A stretch of DNA of 42,623 bases from Chromatiales bacterium (lineage in GTDB: Bacteria > Pseudomonadota > Gammaproteobacteria > Steroidobacterales > GCA-2729495), in contig JABIQA010000038.1 in assembly GCA_018699155.1 (NCBI GenBank), positions 1 through 42,623 on the forward strand, read 5' to 3'. Within the stretch, counting starts at the first letter, position 1; each line of letters begins with the position of its first letter. Below the pieces are notes generated by a model. The model had not been told where the DNA came from and did not search any database. It saw only the letters and a list, made by a program, of their open reading frames with translations. Both the position numbers and the translations under genes were made by a program. This document shows, piece by piece, positions 9,100-18,816 of this stretch.

Positions 9100-10130
9100 G
9101 GTTTCAGATGCACGTCACCACTGCCATCGCTGATACTGCCGATAATTTTTGCCGATTCGCCGGCATCATTCAGCAGGGCGACCGCAGCAGCAGCCTGATC
9201 TTTATCGACCACCAGTACCATGCCGATACCGCAGTTGAAGGTCCGTTGCATTTCAGTTTCGGGAATACCGCCTTCCTTTTGCAGCCATTTGAATATTTCA
9301 GGCCGTTGCCATGCCGTGGTATCAATGCCGGCATCGACATCCGCCGGCAAAATGCGCTCCAGGTTCTCAGCCAAACCACCGCCGGTGATATGAGCAATAC
9401 CTTTAACCGGCATCTGTTCAATCAACGCGAGTACAGGCTTGACATAAATTCGGGTGGGCTCCAGAAGGTGCCTGCCTATGCTTGTATTTTGCCAAGGGCT
9501 ATCCGGATTGATGTTGCTGTTGTCGAGCACTTTTCGGATCAGCGAGTAGCCGTTGGAATGCGGGCCGGAAGATTCTAAGCCAATCAGCGAGTCACCAGCG
9601 GACATGGTGCTGCCATCGATAATAGCTGCTTTTTCGACCACGGCCAGACAGAAGCCCGCCAGATCGTAGTCGCCTTCGGGGTACATGCCCGGCAGTTCGG
9701 CGGTTTCGCCACCCAGAAGTGCTGCGCCAGCGCGGTTACAGCCTTCGGCGATGCCGGCTATAACATTGCTGGCAACATTATTATCGAGCTTGCCGCAGCC
9801 ATAGTAATCGAGGAAGAACAGAGGTTCGGCACCCTGAGCCAATACATCATTGGCGCACATAGCGACTAAGTCGATGCCGACAGTATCGTGCAGGCCCAAA
9901 TCTATGGCTAGGCGGAGTTTGGTGCCGACGCCATCGGCTCCAGCCACCAATACAGGCTGGCGGTAGCGCTCTGTATCCAGTTCAAACAGGCCGCCAAAGC
10001 CACCGATGCCGCCGAGTACGCCGGGGCGATGGGTTGCTTTTACCAGAGGCTTGATGCGGTCGATGAGTTCGTTACCTGCATCGATATCAACACCTGCATC
10101 TCGATAGGTTACGGTTTTTTTTTGGCTCAT
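9096..10130 (-). CDS. purM: Phosphoribosylformylglycinamidine cyclo-ligase (AIR synthetase)
   Basis: Closes the imidazole ring to make AIR from FGAM and ATP, the fifth step of purine synthesis. It has 344 residues, almost the same length as the E. coli enzyme. Recognisable family segments are [15 protein letters not shown] near 9-23, [12 protein letters not shown] near 40-51, the DGVGTKL motif near 65-71, [20 protein letters not shown] near 84-103, [11 protein letters not shown] near 140-150, and the C-terminal NCGIGMV near 299-305. It heads the minus-strand unit purM-purN-DUF3108 and is divergent from the DUF2066 gene across about 75 bp, which must hold promoters for both directions. Confidence 0.97.
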   Translation of the reverse strand: MSQKKTVTYRDAGVDIDAGNELIDRIKPLVKATHRPGVLGGIGGFGGLFELDTERYRQPVLVAGADGVGTKLRLAIDLGLHDTVGIDLVAMCANDVLAQGAEPLFFLDYYGCGKLDNNVASNVIAGIAEGCNRAGAALLGGETAELPGMYPEGDYDLAGFCLAVVEKAAIIDGSTMSAGDSLIGLESSGPHSNGYSLIRKVLDNSNINPDSPWQNTSIGRHLLEPTRIYVKPVLALIEQMPVKGIAHITGGGLAENLERILPADVDAGIDTTAWQRPEIFKWLQKEGGIPETEMQRTFNCGIGMVLVVDKDQAAAAVALLNDAGESAKIIGSISDGSGDVHLKP

Positions 10131-10204
10131 TCTTGTCTCTTGTTTGTGCGAAGCTACTCCGCAGAGGCGAAGTGCGAGGCTATAATACCGTGAGTGCAGG
10201 CAGA

Positions 10205-11293
10205 ATGATGAAAATTTCTTTGAAACAGCTAACTTTATTTGCCGTCTTTGCGGTCACCTTTTGGTTTGGCGGACTGGCACAAGCCGTCCATGTCGAGGGT
10301 TTGTACACAGCCAATGTGGAGCTTGCCGGCAGCAGCAGTAGCGCCCGTGCTACGGCATTTTCAGCGGCTTTGGCCGAAGTTCTGGTGAAGGTTACCGGCC
10401 AGGAGAGCCTCCCGGCCGAGAAGGCCGCACTGTTTGCTAATGCGGGCGCCTTTATCCAGCAGTATCGTATGCTTGATGATGGGCGGATTAGTGTGACTTT
10501 CGATCAGCGGGTGCTAAGGCGACAGCTGGATGCGGCTGAACTTCCTGTCTGGAGCGCTGAGCGTCCAGCGGTTGTGGTTTGGTTGGCTGTTGATGAAGGG
10601 CAGGGCAGACGCAGCGTGCTCGGAGCTGCTGGAGGGCTGTCGGGCAGTAGCGTCGCGGTCGCCGATAGCTATCGACAGGCACTCTATGAATCAGCCGATA
10701 AGCGGGGGTTGCCATTAATACTGCCTTTAATGGATGGCGAAGATTTAGCCCAGGCATCATTTGCCGATATGTGGGGTGGATTTGGTGATGTCATGTTGGC
10801 GGCATCTGCGCGATATTCAGCTAATGTTGTTTTGATTGGCCGGCTGCGACTGTCAGGGGCAAAGGTTCAGAAGGTGCGCTGGTCGATGTTTGTTGCGGGG
10901 AGTGAGAGCTCGGAGTGGGTTGGTGAGCTAGGCGATGGTCCGAGAGTTGCCGCTGATATGCTGGGGCAGCAGCTTGCCACGTTTGCCGCCGCAGCCGATG
11001 CCATCACAGTCACGGTACGAGGCATTAATACGCTAGATGACTATGCACGAGTGCTCAATTACCTGCGGGGCTTGTCTATTGTTGAGCGGGTTGGCGTCTC
11101 CCGTGTTCTGGCTGGTGCGGTTGAGTTTTCTATTGCGGCCAGGAGTGACAGTGAAAGGCTCAACCGCGATATCAGTCGCGGCGGGGTATTGGATGAATGG
11201 GTTGGTGGGAGCGCCGGCGTTATCGCAGTTGATAGCGCTGCAAGCCTAGCCAGCTACAGGGTCGCCGATGGCCTGGTGTACACCATTAAGTAA
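10205..11293 (+). CDS. DUF2066 exported protein
   Basis: A predicted exported protein of 362 residues with no known biochemical function. It begins [17 protein letters not shown] and has a clear signal peptide ending near GLAQA, followed by [16 protein letters not shown], which is typical of DUF2066. The frame is open back to 10133, but the ATG at 10205 (or the one directly after it at 10208) puts the signal peptide at the N-terminus and is preceded by a purine-rich GCAGGCAG. It is divergent from purM and followed 3 bp later by a CDP-alcohol phosphatidyltransferase and then hda. That order is common in Pseudomonas relatives. Proximity to hda may reflect operon conservation only. Confidence 0.85.
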   Translation: MMKISLKQLTLFAVFAVTFWFGGLAQAVHVEGLYTANVELAGSSSSARATAFSAALAEVLVKVTGQESLPAEKAALFANAGAFIQQYRMLDDGRISVTFDQRVLRRQLDAAELPVWSAERPAVVVWLAVDEGQGRRSVLGAAGGLSGSSVAVADSYRQALYESADKRGLPLILPLMDGEDLAQASFADMWGGFGDVMLAASARYSANVVLIGRLRLSGAKVQKVRWSMFVAGSESSEWVGELGDGPRVAADMLGQQLATFAAAADAITVTVRGINTLDDYARVLNYLRGLSIVERVGVSRVLAGAVEFSIAARSDSERLNRDISRGGVLDEWVGGSAGVIAVDSAASLASYRVADGLVYTIK

Positions 11294-11296
11294 GGA

Positions 11297-11890
11297 ATGA
11301 TTTTACCAATTATGTCGTTTGCCAATCTTTTTCAAGCCCGTCAAATTCCAAACTGGATCTGTGTTATTCGGGTGCTGCTGATCCCACCTATTTTGTATTT
11401 GCTGCTCGATGAGCGCTTTGCTTCGGCCTTATTGCTGGCCTCTATAGCGGCGGCTTCAGATGCTCTGGACGGTTTTCTGGCTAAACGGTTTAACTGGACC
11501 AGCCGCCTGGGCGGCTTTCTTGACCCATTGGCCGATAAATTTTTGCTGGTGGCGATCTTTCTGGTGCTGACTGGCTTAGGTCTGGTGCCGGTTTGGCTAA
11601 TGGCGGTTGTTATTGGTCGCGACATTGCAATTGTCGTCGGCGGGTTCACCTATCAATGGCTTATCGGCGAGGTATATGCAAACCCCACCTGGATTAGCAA
11701 GGTGAATACGTTCTTGCAATTAATCTATGTGCTCTGCGTAGTGGCACAACAGGCTATTGGTTTACCCGGCGAATTGGGGTTATTAATTTTAGGCACATCG
11801 GTATTTGTCAGTAGCCTGATCAGCGGCCTCGATTACATTTGGACCTGGGGTGCCCGCGCTCTCTCCAACCGCGGCAAAGAAAGGGCTTAG
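11297..11890 (+). CDS. CDP-alcohol phosphatidyltransferase family membrane protein (PgsA-like)
   Basis: Integral membrane enzyme of the class that moves a phosphatidyl group from CDP-diacylglycerol to an alcohol acceptor. The catalytic signature D-x2-DG-x2-AR-x8-G-x3-D-x3-D is represented by DALDGFLAKRF near 55-65, followed by GGFLDPLADK near 72-81; the expected Ala-Arg is Ala-Lys-Arg here. Five or six hydrophobic helices span the 197 residues. The acceptor cannot be read from sequence; glycerol-3-phosphate is the most likely by family resemblance, but the canonical pgsA may be elsewhere. The ATG at 11297 sits almost on top of an AAGG sequence, so the ATG at 11312 is a real alternative start. 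It lies between DUF2066 and hda with very short gaps (3 and 5 bp), so co-transcription is likely. Confidence 0.88.
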   Translation: MILPIMSFANLFQARQIPNWICVIRVLLIPPILYLLLDERFASALLLASIAAASDALDGFLAKRFNWTSRLGGFLDPLADKFLLVAIFLVLTGLGLVPVWLMAVVIGRDIAIVVGGFTYQWLIGEVYANPTWISKVNTFLQLIYVLCVVAQQAIGLPGELGLLILGTSVFVSSLISGLDYIWTWGARALSNRGKERA

Positions 11891-11895
11891 TAGCA

Positions 11896-12585
11896 ATGCG
11901 TCAGCTGTCCCTCGATGTGCAACTTGCAGATTATGCAGTGTTTGAAAGTTTCTACGAAGGTGAGAATGCGGCTGCTGTATTTGCTTTGCAGCGCTTGTTA
12001 AAGGTTGAGCAGGGTGTAGTTTGGCTATGGGGTAATCAGGATGCAGGCAAATCGCATTTGTTGCAGGCATTGGTTGCTGAAGCAGGCATTAATAGTATTT
12101 CCTCAGCCTACCTGCCGTTGAGCGATACAACGGTGCACCCGGGAATGCTTGAAGGCATGGGCGAGTTGGAGCTTATTTGTATCGATGATGTACAGGCAGT
12201 TTCGGCTAATCATGATTGGGAGGCCGCACTCTTTCGATTGTACGAAGAATCATTTCAGGCCGGTGGGCGCTTAGTGGTTGCTGCAAATGTTGCTCCGGGC
12301 GGTGCGGGTTTTATTTTGCGTGACTTGGAGTCGAGGCTGGCCTCAGGGGCTACTTTTCGACTGCATGCATTGAGTGACGTGGACAGCGTGTTTGCGCTAC
12401 AGAAGCGGGCTGCATGGCGCGGTTTGAACTTACCGGAAGAAACAGCGAGCTATTTGTTGACCCGGGTTAATCGCAGCCCCAGCGTATTGTTTGCATTGCT
12501 CGATCGCTTGGATAAAGAAGCATTAACGGCTCAGCGGAAGTTAACGGTGCCGTTTGTTCGTGAGGTTCTGGGTGATCAGAGTTAG
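11896..12585 (+). CDS. hda: DnaA regulatory inactivator Hda
   Basis: AAA+ protein related to DnaA that binds the DNA-loaded beta clamp and stimulates ATP hydrolysis by DnaA, preventing re-initiation of replication. It has 229 residues from the ATG at 11896. The N-terminal QLSLDV (3-8) fits the clamp-binding peptide that precedes the AAA+ domain in Hda. Walker A is GNQDAGKS near 47-54, and Walker B is LICIDDVQAV near 94-103, with a sensor/arginine-finger region around DLESRLASG near 153-161. The start at 11896 was preferred over 11839 because it avoids a long overlap with the preceding gene and puts the clamp motif at the N-terminus, as in E. coli. It is the last gene of the plus-strand unit. 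Confidence 0.95.
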   Translation: MRQLSLDVQLADYAVFESFYEGENAAAVFALQRLLKVEQGVVWLWGNQDAGKSHLLQALVAEAGINSISSAYLPLSDTTVHPGMLEGMGELELICIDDVQAVSANHDWEAALFRLYEESFQAGGRLVVAANVAPGGAGFILRDLESRLASGATFRLHALSDVDSVFALQKRAAWRGLNLPEETASYLLTRVNRSPSVLFALLDRLDKEALTAQRKLTVPFVREVLGDQS

Positions 12586-12670
12586 TGTTTTCTTGTTCGA
12601 AAGATAACTAGCAGAGCGCAGCCCGTATCTGAATCTGCAAAAAAGCTTTTGATCCATCATCTTTGTATGT

Positions 12671-12988
12671 TTAACCTCGTTGGGCATAGATGGCGACAAA
12701 GAACAAGCTGATGGATATGGTCGCTACTGCAAGAGCGAGAAGAAGCTCTCCTGAGCTCGCGATCACATCCATGACACCGAGAGTGGCGTAAAAGATCATT
12801 GCGAGAGCAATGAGGTTGCCCCAGTTGCGGATGCGCCTGAGCGCACCCAGCAGTAATATCGCCGGCGTGGCAATTCCAAGCAAAATAACAACCCAAAGCT
12901 GACTGTTGGCATCACTCTGTAACCAGAGTGTAGTGGCAGTGCTTAGGGCGAAGAGCAGGGCAATTGAAATGCGATAGAGCAGGGTCAT
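12671..12988 (-). CDS. DUF2069-type small inner-membrane protein
   Basis: A 105-residue protein that is almost entirely hydrophobic, with about four predicted membrane helices (roughly 5-22, 30-48, 57-75 and 82-100) and a short basic loop LRRIRNWGN near 50-58. Size, topology and position directly downstream of wrbA match DUF2069 proteins in Pseudomonas, whose function is unknown. It starts 25 bp after the wrbA stop and is probably co-transcribed with it. The family assignment rests mainly on context and topology, so it is less certain than its reality as a gene. Confidence 0.8.
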   Translation of the reverse strand: MTLLYRISIALLFALSTATTLWLQSDANSQLWVVILLGIATPAILLLGALRRIRNWGNLIALAMIFYATLGVMDVIASSGELLLALAVATISISLFFVAIYAQRG

Positions 12989-13013
12989 ATGAAGTTTCCG
13001 CTAGGGGTTGAGT

Positions 13014-13676
<663 letters not shown>

Positions 13677-13743
13677 TTACTTTTCCCCGGCCCGAAAATC
13701 TCTGAGCATTAGTGTACAGAATTTTCGGTTTGGCATTTATTCC

Positions 13744-14091
13744 TTACAAAATATCCAGAACGTCTTCCGGAGGACGCCCGATGCGGGCGCGGTTGCCATG
13801 CACTGCAATCGGGCGCTGAATGACCTTGGGATGCTCGCAGAGCCATGTGATCTTGTCAGCCTCATTCAATCCTGCAACCCTCTCTTGTTCTGCTTTATAG
13901 TCTTCCTCGCCCGTCCGCATAATGCCATTGGCATCGGTTCCGAGGGCAAGAATAATCTGCTTAAGCGTTGCAGCATCTGGGGGCGTTTTTAAATATTCAA
14001 CTATAATGGGATTATGGTCGTTATCTTTCAGTAGTTGCAGAGTTTGGCGCGACTTTGAGCAACGCGGGTTATGATAAAGGGTGATGCTCAT
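13744..14091 (-). CDS. ArsC-family (glutaredoxin-type arsenate reductase-like) protein
   Basis: Thioredoxin-fold protein of the ArsC/Spx superfamily, 115 residues. It begins MSITLYHNPRCSKSRQTLQL; the single Cys 11 in NPRCSKSR is the position of the catalytic Cys in glutaredoxin-dependent arsenate reductase. The Arg-bearing segments IMRTGEEDYK near 57-66 and HPKVIQRPIAV near 87-97 match the family. No arsenic-resistance genes (arsB, arsR) are near, and the gene sits in a conserved housekeeping block with wrbA. It is therefore closer to the YfgD-type branch, for which arsenate reduction is not established. A gap of 136 bp separates it from wrbA. Confidence 0.9.
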   Translation of the reverse strand: MSITLYHNPRCSKSRQTLQLLKDNDHNPIIVEYLKTPPDAATLKQIILALGTDANGIMRTGEEDYKAEQERVAGLNEADKITWLCEHPKVIQRPIAVHGNRARIGRPPEDVLDIL

Positions 14092-14345
14092 GTCTGAATG
14101 CCTTATTGTTTGTAAGTTGCTTAAGTTGGCTGGAAGTGGAGGGGCCGTTAATGCGTTATTCTAGCCTTCCTTTAGGCCAACGTCGAAACTCTTGCTGCAA
14201 GGTGATGATCATGCAATCGGCAGTTGGCCAAACATATGCGTTTAACTAAAGCATGATGAGCTTATGCGCAATGTTTTCCATGTACAGTAATAAGCAGGCT
14301 GAATAGGCTCTTTCTAGCGATTAGGTTTGTGGTTGGCGTCCATCA

Positions 14346-14636
14346 ATGCAGTTAATAAAATGCTATAGGGTTTCCGGAAAAGTGCAGGGCGTTTTTTTTA
14401 GGTCAAGCACAGTACGTCAAGCCACTGAATTAAATTTGTCGGGCACCGTCCTTAACCGAGCTGATGGAACTGTCGAGGTGGTTGCCGTGGGCGAGCCCGT
14501 TGCGCTCGAAACGCTGCATCAGTGGCTGCATAAAGGTCCGAAGCTTGCGATTGTTGATCAAGTTGAAGAGCTGCCCTGTGATGAGCGAATGCGCAATGCG
14601 TTGCCCGTTGAGGGGTTTTCTGTATTGCGTATTTAA
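14346..14636 (+). CDS. acyP: Acylphosphatase
   Basis: Small enzyme that hydrolyses carboxyl-phosphate bonds of acylphosphates. The 96-residue protein shows the phosphate-cradle motif GKVQGVFFRSS near 11-21, with the catalytic Arg, and the second motif GTVLNRADGTVEV near 33-45, with the catalytic Asn. The usual Trp after Gly (GWV) is Thr here, a minor substitution. There is no clear Shine-Dalgarno sequence before the ATG at 14346, which may mean weak translation or a different start. The gene is convergent with the lytic transglycosylase gene 23 bp away; acylphosphatase next to this gene and proS is familiar in Pseudomonas. Confidence 0.9.
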   Translation: MQLIKCYRVSGKVQGVFFRSSTVRQATELNLSGTVLNRADGTVEVVAVGEPVALETLHQWLHKGPKLAIVDQVEELPCDERMRNALPVEGFSVLRI

Positions 14637-14659
14637 CCGTCAGTGGTTCCGCAAGAGTT

Positions 14660-15238
14660 TTAGTTGCGAAACCATTTATTACTCAGTCGCCCCAGTACTT
14701 TTTCCGAATACCAAGTTTGACCATAGCTGCCGTTATAGCGCGCGAGTGCGCGGGTCATATCACCGGATTCTCTGTCCATGTAATGTTTCAATATGGTACA
14801 ACCCATGCGGAGATTAATGTCGATTTCGAACAGGTTGTCATTCGGGCGCTCAAGTTCATCCAGCCAAAATGGCATAACCTGCATCAGGCCGCGCGCACCT
14901 GCGCTTGAAATGGCAAAACGGTCAAATCTGCTTTCTATATCAATGACGGCAAGCACCAGTTCTGGCGGTAGTTCGGCGCGGGTTGCCTCCTGATGCACAC
15001 GGGTTAGAATTTCGATGCGTTCCGCATGGTCGGGAACAGTGAGCATTAAGCGACCGGACATATCTTTTAGCCACACTTCGGCATCAAATCGGTCTGAAAA
15101 GCTATCGGTATTGCTGACTGCTTCCAGCAGTAATGCGGTAAGCTCCGGGTCGTTTTGTGCGTAGGCCATTTGCGCCGGCATGAGCAAACTGCTGGAGACC
15201 AGTATCAAAGCCGCGCAGCAAAGCACTTGGCGATGCAT
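14660..15238 (-). CDS. Lytic murein transglycosylase (SLT domain), exported
   Basis: Cleaves the glycan strand of peptidoglycan between MurNAc and GlcNAc in the periplasm with formation of 1,6-anhydro-MurNAc. The 192-residue protein has a signal peptide (residues 1-27, ending MAYA), then a single SLT domain. It contains the catalytic Glu 102 in ESRF (102-105), GARGLMQVMPFW (114-125) and the C-terminal ARYNGSYG (166-173). The start at 15238 lies 8 bp after the proS stop and places the signal peptide correctly; in-frame codons upstream would run into proS. The ribosome binding site is weak, so translation may be coupled to proS. The product is small, without a LysM or other cell-wall-binding domain. 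Confidence 0.92.
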   Translation of the reverse strand: MHRQVLCCAALILVSSSLLMPAQMAYAQNDPELTALLLEAVSNTDSFSDRFDAEVWLKDMSGRLMLTVPDHAERIEILTRVHQEATRAELPPELVLAVIDIESRFDRFAISSAGARGLMQVMPFWLDELERPNDNLFEIDINLRMGCTILKHYMDRESGDMTRALARYNGSYGQTWYSEKVLGRLSNKWFRN

Positions 15239-15248
15239 TGCTTCGAGC

Positions 15249-16958
15249 TTACTGCGCTTCGAGTTTTTCCTGAATAAATGCCAGAGCATTAGTTAACTCA
15301 ACCTCTTCGGCTTCGCTGGCCTGACGATGACGGTACTCGATTTTGCCTTCCTTGAGTCCGCGCTCGCCGATAACCAAGCGATGCGGTATGCCCATTAAAT
15401 CAGAATCCGCGAACTTTACGCCGGGACGCGCATCGCGGTCATCAATTAAAGCTTCGATGCCTAATTTGCTCAGCGCCTCAGCTAGGTTGTCCACGGCATC
15501 TTTTACCGCCTGCGAACGATCGTAGCTCAAACCCAGAATAGTGACCGGGAACGGGCTGATAGCAACCGGCCAGATGATGCCGTTTTCATCATTATTTTGC
15601 TCAATAGCAGCGGCGACTAGACGAGATACGCCGATGCCATAGCAGCCCATGAGGGGGGTTAGTGCTTTACCGTTTTGATCCAGTACATTCAGGTTCATGC
15701 TCTTGCTGTACTGATCGCCAAGCTGAAAGATGTGGCCCACTTCGATACCCCGAGCGATGGCGATGGTGCCACCACCGGGACTGCGGTCACCGGCCTGCAC
15801 ATTGCGCAAATCAGCAGTGGTGGGTTCGGCTAGATCACGGCCCCAGTTCACCCCGGTTAAGTGCTCATCACTTGCATTAGCCCCGCACACAAAATCGCTG
15901 ACAAAGGCAGCGCTATGGTCAACCCAGATTGGCAGATCGAGACCAACCGGCCCCGCAAACCCGGGGCCAATTCCCGTTGCCGCCAGAATCTGCTCGCTGT
16001 TGGCCATGGTGAGTGGCGTTTTGACGCCTTCGATTTGCTCTGCTTTAAGCGCGTTCAATTCATGATCGCCACGAACGATCAATGCAATCAGGCCGCCATC
16101 TTCAGCCTCGACAAGCAGTGTCTTTAGGCACTGTGACGGCTGTGTTTTGAGATACCCTGTGATGCTTTCAATGGTCCTCATGCCAGGGGTGCTGACAGTG
16201 GTCATGGTTTCTGTAGCAGCAGCGCGTGCACCTTCTGGCGGTAATGTGGGAGCGAGCTCGACATTCATTGCAAAGCTGTCGTTGTCGCAATAGGCAATGC
16301 CGTCTTCGCCCGAATCAGCCAGCACATGAAACTCGCAGGATTTAGACCCGCCAATTTCACCGCCTGCAGCATCGACAGGGCGGAAGTGCAGGCCGATGCG
16401 CATCAGAATATTGGTGTAGGCTTTCGCCATACTATCGTAGGTTTGTTCCAATGATTCAGTATCAGTATGGAATGAATAAGCGTCTTTCATGATGAATTCG
16501 CGTGCGCGCATCAAACCGAAGCGAGGGCGAATTTCATCACGGAATTTAGTTTGAATCTGATAGTAAGTGACTGGCAGTTGTTTGTAGCTGCGCAGATCTT
16601 TACGCGCGACATCGGTAACCACTTCTTCGTGCGTCGGGCCGAAGCAGAACTCACGACCATGCCGGTCATTTATGCGCAATAACAGTGAACCGTATTTATT
16701 CCAGCGGCCGGTTTCTTCCCACAATTCGGCGGGCTGAATGGCGGGCATCAGAATCTCCAGCGCACCGGAGCGATCCATTTCCTCACGCACCAGTTGCTCG
16801 ACTTTGCGCAGAACTTTCAGCCCCAGAGGCATCCAGGTAAATAGGCCGGAAGACAGTTTCCGAATCAATCCGGCGCGGAGCATCAGCTGATGACTGATAA
16901 CTTCGGCATCGGCCGGAACTTCTTTTAGTGTGGTGACGGGCAGGTTTGAGAGGCGCAT
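15249..16958 (-). CDS. proS: Prolyl-tRNA synthetase
   Basis: Class II synthetase that charges tRNA-Pro. The 569 residues match the long bacterial form with an editing domain between motifs 2 and 3. It begins MRLSNLPVTTLKEVPADAEV; motif 2 is in the region RDEIRPRFGLMRAREFIMKD near 140-159. The INS editing insertion (about 220-400) includes the GFAGPVGL segment near 335-342. Motif 3 is near GCYGIGVSRL (438-447), and the anticodon-binding domain follows with RPGVKFADSDLMGIPHRLVI near 508-527. The lytic transglycosylase gene follows immediately. The upstream 100 bp separate it divergently from pssA. Confidence 0.97.
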   Translation of the reverse strand: MRLSNLPVTTLKEVPADAEVISHQLMLRAGLIRKLSSGLFTWMPLGLKVLRKVEQLVREEMDRSGALEILMPAIQPAELWEETGRWNKYGSLLLRINDRHGREFCFGPTHEEVVTDVARKDLRSYKQLPVTYYQIQTKFRDEIRPRFGLMRAREFIMKDAYSFHTDTESLEQTYDSMAKAYTNILMRIGLHFRPVDAAGGEIGGSKSCEFHVLADSGEDGIAYCDNDSFAMNVELAPTLPPEGARAAATETMTTVSTPGMRTIESITGYLKTQPSQCLKTLLVEAEDGGLIALIVRGDHELNALKAEQIEGVKTPLTMANSEQILAATGIGPGFAGPVGLDLPIWVDHSAAFVSDFVCGANASDEHLTGVNWGRDLAEPTTADLRNVQAGDRSPGGGTIAIARGIEVGHIFQLGDQYSKSMNLNVLDQNGKALTPLMGCYGIGVSRLVAAAIEQNNDENGIIWPVAISPFPVTILGLSYDRSQAVKDAVDNLAEALSKLGIEALIDDRDARPGVKFADSDLMGIPHRLVIGERGLKEGKIEYRHRQASEAEEVELTNALAFIQEKLEAQ

Positions 16959-17059
16959 GATAGGGCTGCATGACTGATAAGTAAGGGTAAGCGGGCGATA
17001 TTCTAACCATTAAATAGGCTTAAGTCGCCGCCCGCACTGACCAAACCCACGCAGACTGG

Positions 17060-17944
17060 ATGAATTTGGATGAATCGCATGGCAAACTCTCCGCTTCTAG
17101 GGGTATAGCAGGCATGGGCCGCGTCAAAAATATTATGCTGGACACATCTGATAAAAAGCGCCTGATTCGCAGCAAAGGAATCTATCTGCTGCCGAACCTG
17201 ATGACTACCGCCGCGTTGTTTGCGGGCTTTTACGCCATTGTCGCGTCTATCGATGGCAACTTCGATAAAGCGGCTATCGCGATATTCGTGGCGCAGATCT
17301 TTGACGGTCTAGACGGCAAGATTGCTCGGCTTACGCGCACCGAAAGTGACTTCGGTAAAGAGTATGACAGCCTTTCCGACATGATCGCTTTTGGTCTGGC
17401 GCCTGCGATTGTGGTTTACCAGTGGGGCATCGAGCGCTTGGTGGAGACGGGCCCGGTATGGGGCAAATTAGGCTGGCTTGCTGCGTTTACCTATACGGTT
17501 TCGGCAGCGCTGCGTTTGGCGCGGTTTAACGTTATCTCTGCAACCACCAGCAAACAGTTCTTTGAGGGTTTGCCAAGTCCTCCGGCAGCATCTCTGGTGG
17601 CAAGTTTTGTTTGGTTGGCCGCCGATCTCGGTTGGTCGGGAACCGGATCGCTGTTGCTGGCATTTCTGGTGACGGCAGCAGCCGGCACCTTAATGGTGTC
17701 CCGTTTTAACTATTACAGCTTTAAAGAAATCGGTACGCGTAAACAGGTTTCATTTACCTACATCATCATCGTGCCAATGGTATTTGTGCTTATCGCATTG
17801 AATCCACCTTTGGTGCTTTTCTGCTTGGCAGCAAGTTTCGCTATCTCCGGTCCTTTCTACTGGCTCTGGAGAAAGGTACGGCCTGCAAAGGTTGTTGAGG
17901 TCGGCCCCGAAGCCGATGACAATAATTACCGTGATCAGGTCTGA
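17060..17944 (+). CDS. pssA: CDP-diacylglycerol-serine O-phosphatidyltransferase
   Basis: Integral membrane enzyme that makes phosphatidylserine, the precursor of phosphatidylethanolamine. The CDP-alcohol signature appears as DGLDGKIARLTRTES near 75-89, followed by FGKEYDSLSDM near 90-100. It is preceded by RSKGIYLLPNLMTTAALFAG, a stretch typical of class I Pss from Pseudomonas and Bacillus rather than the unrelated E. coli PLD-type enzyme. About seven or eight hydrophobic helices follow. Of the 294 codons from the ATG at 17060, the first 25 are poorly conserved in appearance; ATGs at 17114 (after GCAGGC) and 17135 are alternative starts. It is divergent from proS and 23 bp upstream of the HolD/UDG-like gene. 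Confidence 0.92.
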   Translation: MNLDESHGKLSASRGIAGMGRVKNIMLDTSDKKRLIRSKGIYLLPNLMTTAALFAGFYAIVASIDGNFDKAAIAIFVAQIFDGLDGKIARLTRTESDFGKEYDSLSDMIAFGLAPAIVVYQWGIERLVETGPVWGKLGWLAAFTYTVSAALRLARFNVISATTSKQFFEGLPSPPAASLVASFVWLAADLGWSGTGSLLLAFLVTAAAGTLMVSRFNYYSFKEIGTRKQVSFTYIIIVPMVFVLIALNPPLVLFCLAASFAISGPFYWLWRKVRPAKVVEVGPEADDNNYRDQV

Positions 17945-17967
17945 CCTGCAGGTGTTGCTGCGAGCTT

Positions 17968-18816
17968 ATGACTGACCATAGCAATGCAAGCCGTTCTGAT
18001 ATGCTCCGTGCAATGGGTATTTCGGAGTGGCGTTTGCGCAGTTACTCACCAGGCTCGGAACCGATTGAAACACTTGCTGCCGAGTTGGCAACGGTCTCTT
18101 CCTCGCCACAAACAGCAAGATCGGAATCGGAGAACCCCTCCGCGTCGAAACCATCGACCCCTGGACCGGTGCTTAATCCACCACAGGCTCAAACGCTGGA
18201 ACTGGCAGCTGCACCTCAGGTGCCGGTCGAACGGGCAGTGGCATCAGCTACGAGTTGGAATGATTTAATACCCCTGATATCGGCTTGTGCAGCATGCCCC
18301 CGGCATACCGATCGCACTCGCGCGGTAGTTGGTGCGGGCAGTCAGTCTGCCACCTGTCTTATTGTTGGCGAAGCACCGTCCCCGGCTGACGATGCGGCAG
18401 GTGAACCCTTTGCAGATCAGGGCGGCGTTCTCTTAACCGATATGCTGGCCGCCATCGGACTCGACCGATCGCAGGTTTACATTACTCATATGACGAAGTG
18501 TATGGCAGCTGAACAGCGACCGCCTGAGGCGGCAGAGGTGCATAGCTGCGCCGCACATCTTGAAGCACAGATTGCATTAGTGCGACCTAGCCTTATTCTG
18601 GCCCTTGGCCTTACAGCCGGACGCTATCTCACTGGTACTGATACGGATATTTCTGTTACCGCCCTGCGTGGCCAGGTGCATCGACATGCCAGCACCGATA
18701 CCCCTTTAGTTGTTACCTATCACCCAAGGTATCTATTGAAGCGTCCTAGTGAGAAAGCGCGCGCGTGGGAGGATCTGCAACTGGCGCAGCGTACTCTGTC
18801 CGGACCGCCTGAATGA
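17968..18816 (+). CDS. HolD (psi)-like N-terminal peptide joined to a family-4 uracil-DNA glycosylase-type domain
   Basis: A 282-residue protein in two parts. Residues 11-24 contain MGISEWRLR, which resembles LGITQWSLR at the N-terminus of the E. coli DNA polymerase III psi subunit (HolD), the peptide that binds the clamp-loader collar. A low-complexity Ser/Pro/Ala linker fills about 40-95. Residues about 96-280 match family-4 uracil-DNA glycosylases: Cys 107, 110, 178 and 194 in a CX2C...C-X15-C pattern suited to a [4Fe-4S] cluster, GEAPSPADD (134-142) in the place of GEAPG..ED, and HPRYLL (252-257). It overlaps rimI by 4 bp, as holD precedes rimI in E. coli. The likely role is the clamp-loader psi subunit partnering HolC, with uncertain glycosylase activity. 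A plain UDG is the main alternative. Confidence 0.82.
   Translation: MTDHSNASRSDMLRAMGISEWRLRSYSPGSEPIETLAAELATVSSSPQTARSESENPSASKPSTPGPVLNPPQAQTLELAAAPQVPVERAVASATSWNDLIPLISACAACPRHTDRTRAVVGAGSQSATCLIVGEAPSPADDAAGEPFADQGGVLLTDMLAAIGLDRSQVYITHMTKCMAAEQRPPEAAEVHSCAAHLEAQIALVRPSLILALGLTAGRYLTGTDTDISVTALRGQVHRHASTDTPLVVTYHPRYLLKRPSEKARAWEDLQLAQRTLSGPPE

Noticed and set aside
12586-12670. CAAAAAAGCTTTTG palindrome after hda as a terminator
   Set aside because: The stem is A/T only with no GC core, and the T-run is short; not a convincing hairpin.
14151-14249. 32-codon plus-strand ORF in the arsC-acyP interval, with a GGAGG-type site upstream
   Set aside because: The ribosome binding site is good, but the peptide (MRYSSLPLGQRRNSCCKVM...) is short and of unbiased composition and the interval also has to hold promoters. 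No second line of evidence.
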